Source: an uncultured bacterium (GTDB lineage: Bacteria; Cyanobacteriota; Vampirovibrionia; Gastranaerophilales; Gastranaerophilaceae). Taken from it: DNA of 21,275 bases. Position numbers and translations under genes: made by a program. Positions 1 to 6,163 of the stretch are shown piece after piece. The notes beneath the pieces are model-generated. The model did no database searches. It saw only the letters and a program-made list of their open reading frames with translations, and had not been told where the DNA came from. Location of the stretch: assembly GCA_949286405.1 (NCBI GenBank), contig CASECH010000132.1, positions 1 to 21,275 of the forward strand. Reading direction: 5' to 3'. The number at the start of each line of letters is the position of its first letter. Position 1 is the first letter of the stretch.

Positions 1-1295
1 AATTTTTTATATTCTGATTTTTTACTTAATCCGTTTATAAATGTTACCATTGAGGCTACTGTATTAGTCCCTTGAATGTGTGAAATATCATAACATTCTA
101 TTCTATGTGGGAAGTTATTAAGTTGTAATTTTTCAGCAAGATATGAACCTATTTCGTTAAAATCATCTCTAATCTTTGACATTTTAGCTAGTTTTGCATT
201 ATCAAGTACTACTTTAGCATTTTTATCTGCTAGCATTTGAAGTTCTTTACCTTGTGCAGATTTTCCATAGCTTATCTTCACTTTCTTTTGAGCAAGAATT
301 TCGAGCCATTCTTCATAAAGAGATTTTTCTCCAACTGCTTCCAATTCATTTGATACTATCCTGTCAGGAAATCCAAGAGTTAGTGAACTGTAATATTCTT
401 TGAAAAATGTCGCAAAAAATTCTGTTTTATCAGCTTCTTCTACTTCGTAAATAAAGTCTTTTTTATCGATTAATCGTCCTTCTCTAATCATAAGGATTAC
501 AATCGCAAATATTCCATCATCACAAAGTAGAGAAATTATATCTTCATTAAGTTTTGTATTTTCATAAACTACTTTTTGTTTTTCAAGAGTCTTTTTAAGG
601 TCAAGATAGCTATCTCTAAGTTTTGCGGCTTTTTCAAACTGTTCAGATTCTGAATATTTCATCATCTGTTCTTGTAATTGTTTCATTAATTCTGATTGTT
701 TTCCTGATAAGAATAATTCTGCTTGTTTAACAATATTTTTATATTCTTCGCTTGTAACAAGATTTTGACAAGGAGCCATACAGCGTCCTATATGGTAATA
801 CAGACATGGTCTATTTTTAAATTTTGGTGTTTTACATTGTTTTAAAGGGAAAATCTTTTTTAGAAAATCTAGTGTTGCATGCATTGCTCTTACATCTGTG
901 TAGGGACCGTAATATTTACCTTTTTCAGGATTCATGTTCTTTTTTCTAACAATGGTAATTCTTGGAAAATCTTCATCTGTAATAAGGAAATATGGATATT
1001 TTTTATCATCTTTAAGTAAAATATTGTATTTAGGTTTGTGTTTTTTTATTAGATGACTTTCTAGTATGAGTGCTTCTACTTCAGTATTTGTGATGATATA
1101 TTCCAGTTTTTCTATTTGTGATACCAGCACGTTAACTTTTACACTATCATGTTTTCTGTTGAAGTAGCTCATAACTCTTCTTTTGAGAATTTTTGCTTTC
1201 CCAACATAAATGATTTCCCCTTCCTTGTTGTAGTATAGATAGCATCCAGGAAGTGATGGTAAAAGTTTAAGTGTCTGTCTTAAAGTCTCATTCAT
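1..1295 (-). CDS. uvrC: UvrC, excinuclease ABC subunit C (5' part; C-terminus beyond the window)
   Basis: UvrC makes the incisions on both sides of a DNA lesion in nucleotide excision repair, after UvrA/UvrB load. About 431 codons are present. The N-terminus holds the GIY-YIG nuclease domain (LLPSLPGCYLYYNKEGEIIY followed by VGKAK, residues about 11-35). The segment CLYYHIGRCMAPCQ with its cysteines follows, then a UVR helical-hairpin (UvrB-binding) region near EQFEKAAKLRDSYLDLKKTL. The start of the RNase H-like second nuclease domain is visible as YDISHIQGTNTVASMV; the Asp of that motif is the first residue of the family's catalytic triad. The reading frame runs off the left edge, so the rest of that domain and the HhH domain are not visible. 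The ATG at 1295 fits the family N-terminus. I see no Shine-Dalgarno; a TATAAT lies only 7 nt upstream (see promoter entry). Identification is very secure. Confidence 0.97.
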   Translation of the reverse strand, partial: MNETLRQTLKLLPSLPGCYLYYNKEGEIIYVGKAKILKRRVMSYFNRKHDSVKVNVLVSQIEKLEYIITNTEVEALILESHLIKKHKPKYNILLKDDKKYPYFLITDEDFPRITIVRKKNMNPEKGKYYGPYTDVRAMHATLDFLKKIFPLKQCKTPKFKNRPCLYYHIGRCMAPCQNLVTSEEYKNIVKQAELFLSGKQSELMKQLQEQMMKYSESEQFEKAAKLRDSYLDLKKTLEKQKVVYENTKLNEDIISLLCDDGIFAIVILMIREGRLIDKKDFIYEVEEADKTEFFATFFKEYYSSLTLGFPDRIVSNELEAVGEKSLYEEWLEILAQKKVKISYGKSAQGKELQMLADKNAKVVLDNAKLAKMSKIRDDFNEIGSYLAEKLQLNNFPHRIECYDISHIQGTNTVASMVTFINGLSKKSEYKK

Positions 1296-1311
1296 AGTTT
1301 TTATTATATCA
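1296..1311 (-). promoter_or_regulatory. Extended -10 promoter of uvrC, apparently leaderless
   Basis: On the minus strand TGA-TATAAT (1311 to 1303) is an extended -10 element with exactly 7 nt before the uvrC ATG. A start site the usual 6-7 nt after the -10 would fall at or next to the ATG. No good -35 is present; an extended -10 can work without one. The lack of any Shine-Dalgarno agrees with a leaderless transcript. This is inferred from sequence only. Confidence 0.6.
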
Positions 1312-1339
1312 TATTTGGTTAAACTTTTTTAAGTAATTC

Positions 1340-1368
1340 TTGATAAGTAGTTATATGTAATTTATAAT
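1340..1368 (+). promoter_or_regulatory. Sigma70-type promoter of the small secreted-protein gene
   Basis: TTGATA (1340-1345) and TATAAT (1363-1368) are separated by 17 bp, close to the sigma70 consensus. The predicted start near 1375 gives a leader of about 20 nt carrying GGAA (1387-1390) ahead of the ATG at 1397. It lies back to back with the uvrC promoter, so 1296-1396 is a compact divergent promoter region. Confidence 0.7.
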
Positions 1369-1396
1369 TATGCTAGATTTTACGTTGGAATAGTTG

Positions 1397-1810
1397 ATGA
1401 GATATATATTTTTATTTTTAATACTAATACTAATAGCAAATAATATTTCTTATGCTGAGACTTCATATATAAGTCGTCCTCAGTGGAAACATTTTTGTCC
1501 GGATGGTTGGCAAGATGCTGAATATAAAGAAATAAAATGGTATTGGCCTTATAGTGTAAAACAAACACAAGAAGAACTTAATTACTGGGCTACTAAAAAA
1601 AGCGAGTTTGAAGAGCAGATAAAAAATTGTGACATGTTATTAGATGAATTTAAGCCTCAATGTTATTGGGATGTTAAAACTCGCTTTAGATCAGATTTTG
1701 AAGACCATAAGCTGGAAGTAGAGACTAAAAAAATTTTTAATAAAGGGATTGATGATAACATTTATCGAAATCCGAGACCTTTTATGATAAATATTATTCC
1801 AACAAAATAG
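1397..1810 (+). CDS. Small secreted protein of unknown function, Trp/Cys-containing
   Basis: A 137-residue protein that I do not recognise. The N-terminus is a clear Sec signal peptide: Arg2, an Ile/Leu/Phe-rich core to about residue 14, and a likely cleavage after ISYA (residue 20), leaving a mature protein that begins ETSYIS. The mature part has three cysteines (34, 78, 89), with one in the motif HFCPDGWQ, and is rich in Trp/Tyr and charged residues. A central helix-forming stretch (TQEELNYWATKKSEFEEQ) is followed by C-x10-C. A TTG at 1394 is directly before the ATG; I prefer the ATG at 1397 because GGAA sits 6 nt upstream and the signal peptide begins there. It is a single gene with its own promoter and a terminator on its stop codon. 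The periplasm or cell exterior is the likely location; function is unknown. Confidence 0.75.
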   Translation: MRYIFLFLILILIANNISYAETSYISRPQWKHFCPDGWQDAEYKEIKWYWPYSVKQTQEELNYWATKKSEFEEQIKNCDMLLDEFKPQCYWDVKTRFRSDFEDHKLEVETKKIFNKGIDDNIYRNPRPFMINIIPTK

Positions 1811-1842
1811 AGGAAGTATTTAGCACTTCCTCTATTTTTTAT
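1808..1842. terminator. Bidirectional intrinsic terminator between convergent genes
   Basis: TAGAGGAAGT (1808-1817) and ACTTCCTCTA (1825-1834) form a perfect 10-bp stem with a 7-nt loop, followed by TTTTTTATTT on the plus strand. The minus-strand readthrough from skp meets the same stem followed by TTTTG. The plus gene's stop codon is inside the stem and the skp stop lies just beyond the T-tract. Confidence 0.85.
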
Positions 1843-2306
1843 TTAACAGCAGGAGCTACCTGAGCTGTTATATCATCTCCCCCAAATAACACCGTATTTT
1901 TCGGTAAAACTATATTATAATTTAATTCTTTAGCTTTTGTAATTACTGAATTTTTAATATTTTGATCTATTTCTATTAATTTATTGTTGTATTCTGTATC
2001 CATTGCAAGTTTTTGTTTATTGATTTCGTTTCTGTATTTTTCTTCTAAAGTTGCAATTTTTTGAGGATTTGTTTCTTTAGAAATTTCTATTTTAGCTTTT
2101 TTTATTGTGGATTCAATATTTTTTATTTTTTGTTCTTGTTGAAATTTTAACTCTTTAACCTCGTTTGAGTCAGCCAAAAGTTTTGCGACATCGATAATTG
2201 CAATTTTATATTCAGGTTGCGTGACTGACATCGCAATATTATTTATTGAAAATCCTGCTATGAAAGCGAATATTGCTATAAATGTTCCTAAAACGTGTTT
2301 TTGCAT
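1839..2306 (-). CDS. skp: OmpH/Skp-family periplasmic chaperone
   Basis: A 155-residue protein of the OmpH/Skp family, periplasmic chaperones that hold unfolded outer-membrane proteins after Sec export. The N-terminal hydrophobic segment (residues about 5-26, VLGTFIAIFAFIAGFSINNI) is a signal peptide or anchor. It is followed by the family's first strand YKIAIIDVAKLLADS, a long charged coiled coil (about residues 50-125, rich in Lys/Glu/Gln) and the closing strand YNIVLPKNTVLFGGDDIT, which is the usual Skp beta-hairpin pattern. A good Shine-Dalgarno (AGAGGA) lies 6 nt before the ATG. It is a single gene downstream of the thrS terminator, in contrast to the common bamA-skp-lpxD arrangement. 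The family call is firm from architecture; the identity of the clients is inference. Confidence 0.88.
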   Translation of the reverse strand: MQKHVLGTFIAIFAFIAGFSINNIAMSVTQPEYKIAIIDVAKLLADSNEVKELKFQQEQKIKNIESTIKKAKIEISKETNPQKIATLEEKYRNEINKQKLAMDTEYNNKLIEIDQNIKNSVITKAKELNYNIVLPKNTVLFGGDDITAQVAPAVK

Positions 2307-2325
2307 TTTTTCCTCTTAAGTTTGT

Positions 2326-2366
2326 ATTATAAATTTACCAATTAAATATGTTTGTTTAATTGGTAA
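2326..2366 (-). promoter_or_regulatory. skp promoter with a 12-bp inverted repeat over the -35 region
   Basis: On the minus strand TATAAT (2331 to 2326) lies 19 nt before the ATG. Just upstream is a perfect 12-bp inverted repeat, TTACCAATTAAA (2335-2346) and TTTAATTGGTAA (2355-2366), separated by 8 nt. No convincing -35 is visible; the repeat occupies that place. The geometry suits an operator for a dimeric regulator. There is no T-tract, which argues against a terminator. Confidence 0.5.
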
Positions 2367-2390
2367 GTGGGATATAGTTATTTGTCTAGT

Positions 2391-2425
2391 AAAAAAGGAA
2401 TGACTTTTGGAGTCATTCCTTTTTT
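2391..2425 (-). terminator. Intrinsic terminator of thrS
   Basis: AAAAAAGGAATGACT (2391-2405) pairs perfectly with AGTCATTCCTTTTTT (2411-2425) around a 5-nt loop. Read on the minus strand it follows the thrS stop by about 20 nt and ends in a T6 run. It is symmetrical enough to act in both directions. Confidence 0.9.
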
Positions 2426-2447
2426 TTGAGTTATCATTATTTTATTC

Positions 2448-4247
2448 TTAGTCTGCTTTTTTTGCAAAAGAATTTACAGAGCGAGTTTTAATTTCATTTT
2501 CTACTTTTTCGATAAATTCATCTACAGAAATAACTCCTACTTGTCCAATTCCACGAGCACGAACTGCAACAGAATTAGCTTCAATTTCTTTATCTCCGAT
2601 TACACATACATAAGGGATTTTTTTGTCTTGTAAGCTTTCTCTGATTTTGTAATTCATACTTTCAGAACGATCATCAAGTTTTACTCTAATGCCAGCATCA
2701 CGCATTTTTTTGTATACTTTTTCTGCAAAATCTGCGTGTTTTTCATTAGATATAGGAACAATTGCAACTTGAGTTGGTGCAAGCCAAGTAGGGAATGCTC
2801 CTGCAAAGTGTTCAATTAAAATTCCGTGGAATCTTTCCATAGAACCGAATATTACTCTGTGTAACATTACAGGAGTTTTCATTGAACCGTCTTTGTCTTG
2901 GTATTTGATATCAAATCTTTCAGGAAGATTAAAATCAAGTTGGATAGTAGCACATTGCCAAGTTCTGCCTAGAGCATCTTTAACCTTGAAGTCAATTTTT
3001 GGTCCATAGAAAGCTCCGTCTCCTTCATTGATTTCATATTTCATTCCGCGTCTATCCATTGCTTCTTTTAAGCCAGCTTCTGCTCTGTTCCAGTTTTCAA
3101 TTTCTCCAACATAGCTTTCAGGACGAGTAGATAGTTCTACTTCAAAATCCATGTTGAATATTGCCATTGTATCAGCTACAAAGTCAATAATTTCATTAAT
3201 TTCATCAACTAATTGCTCAGGAGTACAGAATATATGGGCATCATCTTGAGTAAAACCTTGAACCCTTGTTAATCCTGATAATGCACCTGATTTTTCTTTT
3301 CTGTATACAGTTCCAAGTTCAGCCATTCTCAAAGGTAGTGAACGATAAGAATATCTGTTAGCTTGGTAAATTAAGATGTGGAATGGGCAATTCATAGGTT
3401 TTAAAATGAATTGTTCGTCAGAATCTTCATCTTTTTGAATAAAGAACATATTTTCGCGGTAGTGATCAGCGTGTCCTGATATTTCCCACAACTTAGATTT
3501 TGCAATGTGAGGAGTATTTACAATTACGTACCCACGTTTTCTGTGTTCTGTTCTCCAGTAGTTTTCAATTTCTTCTCTTACAACTGCTAGGTTTGGATGC
3601 CATAGAACAAGACCTCCGCCTAATTCATCTCTTGTAGAGAATAAATCAAGTTTTGCCCCGATTTTTCTATGGTCACGTTTTTCAGCTTCTTCAATAAAAT
3701 GCAAGTAGTCTGCTAAGTCTTCTTTTGTCCAAAATGCTGTTGCATAAATTCTTTGAAGCATTTTATTTTTAGCATCTCCACGCCAGTATGCACCTGCAAC
3801 TTTAAGAAGCTTGAATGCATTTGCTTTTATATATGATGTATTAGGGAGGTGTGGACCTGCACATAGGTCGTTGAACAAAGCATTACCATCTTTGTCTTTC
3901 GTGATATACAAAGTTGGGTTGTCGTTTCTGTGTTCTTCTAAAAGCTCTGCTTTGTAAATTTCACCTTCTGCTTTAAATTCTGCAATTTGAGCATCAACAT
4001 CAGGGATTACATATTTTTCGAATGAAAGATTTTGTTTTACGATGTTTTTCATTTCCTCTTCGATTTTTACCAAATCGTCTTCGGTAAAAGCATGACCATC
4101 GGTTAAATCAAAATCGTAGTAAAAACCGTTTTCTACAGCTGGTCCTATTGCTAACTTTGCAGACGGAAACAACTTTTGAACAGCTTGAGCCATGATGTGT
4201 GATGTTGAGTGTCTTAAAACACTTAAAGTTGATTCATTTTTTTCCAT
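2448..4247 (-). CDS. thrS: Threonine--tRNA ligase, TGS-less form
   Basis: ThrRS charges tRNA-Thr with threonine. The 599 residues begin directly in the editing domain: H13-x3-H17 in RHSTSHIMA and C129/H133 in CAGPH are the editing/zinc-type residues. The catalytic class II core follows, with the zinc ligands C287 (KPMNCPFH), H338 (QDDAHIF) and H463 (MLHRVIFGS), and motif 2 near AELGTVYRKEKSG. The C-terminal anticodon-binding domain starts near VAIVPISNEKHA. The usual roughly 60-residue N-terminal TGS domain of ThrRS (about 640 aa in E. coli) is absent, and no in-frame extension upstream encodes one. From memory, cyanobacterial ThrRS is similarly short, which supports the lineage. The Shine-Dalgarno AAAGGA lies 7 nt before the ATG. 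The gene is monocistronic, with its own terminator. Confidence 0.97.
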   Translation of the reverse strand: MEKNESTLSVLRHSTSHIMAQAVQKLFPSAKLAIGPAVENGFYYDFDLTDGHAFTEDDLVKIEEEMKNIVKQNLSFEKYVIPDVDAQIAEFKAEGEIYKAELLEEHRNDNPTLYITKDKDGNALFNDLCAGPHLPNTSYIKANAFKLLKVAGAYWRGDAKNKMLQRIYATAFWTKEDLADYLHFIEEAEKRDHRKIGAKLDLFSTRDELGGGLVLWHPNLAVVREEIENYWRTEHRKRGYVIVNTPHIAKSKLWEISGHADHYRENMFFIQKDEDSDEQFILKPMNCPFHILIYQANRYSYRSLPLRMAELGTVYRKEKSGALSGLTRVQGFTQDDAHIFCTPEQLVDEINEIIDFVADTMAIFNMDFEVELSTRPESYVGEIENWNRAEAGLKEAMDRRGMKYEINEGDGAFYGPKIDFKVKDALGRTWQCATIQLDFNLPERFDIKYQDKDGSMKTPVMLHRVIFGSMERFHGILIEHFAGAFPTWLAPTQVAIVPISNEKHADFAEKVYKKMRDAGIRVKLDDRSESMNYKIRESLQDKKIPYVCVIGDKEIEANSVAVRARGIGQVGVISVDEFIEKVENEIKTRSVNSFAKKAD

Positions 4248-4385
4248 TTTCTATCCTTTCGTGCCCTATTTGGGTTTGGTAAATGCGGTTTAAATAACAA
4301 CGTTTAAATAAACCTAATTACCCCCGGGGTGGATCCCCCTAACTAACTACATAAAAAGTTTAGCACTTGTATAAATTAATTACAA
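4248..4385 (-). promoter_or_regulatory. thrS promoter and structured leader with a GC-rich block
   Basis: On the minus strand TTGTAA (4385 to 4380), 17 bp, then TAAACT (4362 to 4357) form a promoter and predict a leader of about 100 nt. Within it, plus-strand bases 4321-4340 (CCCCCGGGGTGGATCCCCCT) are a GC-rich island in very AT-rich surroundings. On the transcript GGGG-ATCCA-CCCC can form a short stem-loop competing with the CCCCGGGG palindrome. Two near-repeats GTTTATTTAAAC and GTTATTTAAAC follow, then the Shine-Dalgarno AAAGGA. A regulatory leader is plausible. I do not see T-box features. Confidence 0.45.
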
Positions 4386-4463
4386 TAGAATATTTTAAAT
4401 TCTTATTATTAACAAAAATTCACACCTTTGTACTTAATTTTTTAAGAGAATATTTTTTTGTTG

Positions 4464-4496
4464 TAAAATACAAGAAATAGTTAAAAAGAAAAGAGG
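4464..4496 (+). promoter_or_regulatory. Candidate -10 and ribosome site of the ssb operon
   Basis: TAAAAT (4464-4469) is a reasonable -10, with a weak T-rich -35 area near 4440-4446. The predicted leader of about 27 nt holds AAGAGG (4491-4496), 6 nt before the ATG. The intergenic stretch 4386-4463 towards the divergent thrS promoter is AT-rich and otherwise featureless. Confidence 0.45.
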
Positions 4497-4502
4497 TAAT
4501 AA

Positions 4503-4841
4503 ATGAATACAGCAGTTTTGGTTGGTCGAGTAGGACGCGACGCTGAAATTAGATATTTTGAATCAGGAAAAGTCAAAGCAAATTTTTCAATAGCGGTAAA
4601 CAGATGGGATTCTAAGACAAAATCAGAAGTTGCCGATTGGTTTAATATCGACGTATGGGATAAATTGGCTGAATTTGCAGGTGAGTATGTAAAAAAAGGT
4701 GTTCAAGTTGTTGTAGATGGCAGAATTGCTCAAAACAAATGGACAGATAAAGTTACAGGTAATGAAAGAGAAAATTTCCTTATTATCGCAAATAGTATAA
4801 GGTTATTAGGCTCTAAAAGAGATGTAGAAGAAGCATTATGA
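4503..4841 (+). CDS. ssb: Short single-stranded DNA-binding protein (OB fold only)
   Basis: A 112-residue SSB-type OB-fold protein that binds single-stranded DNA. Family motifs run from MNTAVLVGRVGRDAEIRYFE through FSIAVNR, DWFNIDVWDKLAEFAGEYV, KKGVQVVVDGRI to LLGSKRD. It ends in DVEEAL straight after the OB fold, with no Gly/Pro/Gln-rich linker and no acidic DDDIPF-like tip of the kind canonical SSBs (about 170 aa) use to recruit partner proteins. The match to cyanobacterial SSB cores is strong from memory. It heads a four-gene operon: its stop codon overlaps the next start in ATGA. This could be the sole replicative SSB or an accessory paralogue; the window cannot tell. The Shine-Dalgarno AAGAGG supports the start. 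Confidence 0.92.
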   Translation: MNTAVLVGRVGRDAEIRYFESGKVKANFSIAVNRWDSKTKSEVADWFNIDVWDKLAEFAGEYVKKGVQVVVDGRIAQNKWTDKVTGNERENFLIIANSIRLLGSKRDVEEAL

Positions 4842-6163
4842 TTATAAATTCAGATATTGCAGGTATAATTGCTGATGATTTAACAGGTGCAAATGACACT
4901 GCTTTGCAGTTTCATTTGGAGGGTGCTAATACTCAAATTTTGTTGGGTAGTGTTGTAGAACCTTTAAACATAAAAAATACTCAGACTTGGGCTATTTCAA
5001 CAGAGTCAAGAAATATAGACCCAGAAGAAGCTTATCATAGGATAGTAGATGCTACTAAAATGATGGTTGAGAAATTGAACCCTGATTATTTTTATAAAAA
5101 AATAGATTCTACTATAAGAGGCAATATTGCCGTAGAAGTCCTAGCTATGCTATCAACTTTGGAATGGGATGCTGCTATAGTATGTCCGGCTTTCCCTGCT
5201 GAGGGAAGAGTTACAGTAGGAGGCTATCATCTATTGAGAGGTATTCCAGTAGAAAGAACTGAAATGGCTAGAGATCCTCATTCACCTATTAGAGAATCTC
5301 ATATCCCAACACTTTTGAAAAGTCAGATTTTGCCTGAATATCAAGATTTGATAGCTTCTTTAGAATTAAAGACTGTTATGAAGGGAGCTGGGCCTATTTT
5401 ACAAAGAATCAATGAACTTATTGCAAGTGGTAAGAAACTCATTGTTGCAGATGCAGTGTCAACTGTTGATATAGAACAATTAGCTCTTGCGATAAAAAAA
5501 TCTGATTACAAAATTTTACCTTCAGGTACAGCTGCTTTTGCAAATGCTTTGGCTGATTTGTGGTTTGCGGATTTGGATACGCAACATATTAACAAAACTT
5601 TTCCAAAGTTGCCTAAATTCATAGTTTCAGGTAGTGCAACTCAGATTACTGCAAATCAAATAGAAAAGTTGGAACAGTGTGATGATTATGATAATGCTCT
5701 ATTTATAAGTTTAGATTTGAATACGGTACTAAATGGAGTATCTGATGACCTTGTTAATAGAATTGTATCAAACTTAGGTAGTGACAATATTGTTGTAGTA
5801 CATACTTCTCATTTAATTAATAATTTTGATGGCTTTTCAGAAGATTCTTTAAATGCGGAATTAACAAAATCTTCACTAGCGATGAAAATTACAGACTTTT
5901 TAGCAGAGCTTACAAGACGGGTCGTATCTCATAAAGAAGTTATTTTAATAACTTTAGGAGGAGAGACATCTTGTAAATGTTGTAAATCAATAGGTGCTGA
6001 TCAATTACAACTTATTGATGAAGTTGCTCCTGCGATAGCATTGAGTATGGATCATAATGCTCAGTGGATTGTTACAAAATCAGGAAATCTTGGTGGAGTA
6101 AATACTTTAATAGATATTTTGAGGTATTTTGATAACCATGATTGCAGTGGACAAAATGAATAA
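4838..6163 (+). CDS. Four-carbon acid-sugar kinase family protein (DUF1537; DtnK/DenK/OtnK-like)
   Basis: A 441-residue, full-length member of the family whose studied members phosphorylate D-threonate, D-erythronate or related 3-oxo acids with ATP. The N-terminal substrate domain shows ADDLTGANDTALQF (12-25), YKKIDSTIRGNI (86-97) and CPAFPAEGRVTVGGYH (116-131). The C-terminal nucleotide domain shows VSGSATQITANQ (263-274), LGGETSCKCCKSIG (373-386) and KSGNLGGVNTLIDIL (414-428). The CKCC cluster straight after GGETS is unusual to my eye. The gene overlaps ssb by 4 nt and the PdxA gene by 8 nt, indicating coupled translation. Known kinases of this family are encoded beside PdxA2-type dehydrogenases in acid-sugar catabolic loci, so the neighbour supports the call. 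The exact substrate is unknown; phosphorylating erythronate or 4-hydroxythreonine for B6 synthesis is an alternative. Confidence 0.88.
   Translation: MIINSDIAGIIADDLTGANDTALQFHLEGANTQILLGSVVEPLNIKNTQTWAISTESRNIDPEEAYHRIVDATKMMVEKLNPDYFYKKIDSTIRGNIAVEVLAMLSTLEWDAAIVCPAFPAEGRVTVGGYHLLRGIPVERTEMARDPHSPIRESHIPTLLKSQILPEYQDLIASLELKTVMKGAGPILQRINELIASGKKLIVADAVSTVDIEQLALAIKKSDYKILPSGTAAFANALADLWFADLDTQHINKTFPKLPKFIVSGSATQITANQIEKLEQCDDYDNALFISLDLNTVLNGVSDDLVNRIVSNLGSDNIVVVHTSHLINNFDGFSEDSLNAELTKSSLAMKITDFLAELTRRVVSHKEVILITLGGETSCKCCKSIGADQLQLIDEVAPAIALSMDHNAQWIVTKSGNLGGVNTLIDILRYFDNHDCSGQNE

Noticed and set aside
1380..1568. 62-codon minus-strand open frame over the secreted-protein gene
   Set aside because: The plus frame has a signal peptide, promoter, ribosome site and terminator; the minus frame has none of these.
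4319..4345. Cloning-vector polylinker contamination (BamHI GGATCC beside a SmaI-like CCCGGG)
   Set aside because: Only about 11 bases resemble a common polylinker. The flanks do not match vector, and the thrS promoter and ribosome site continue naturally on both sides.
4248..4350. T-box riboswitch in the thrS leader
   Set aside because: The leader is too short and lacks a T-box consensus and antiterminator; T-boxes are also mainly a Gram-positive feature.
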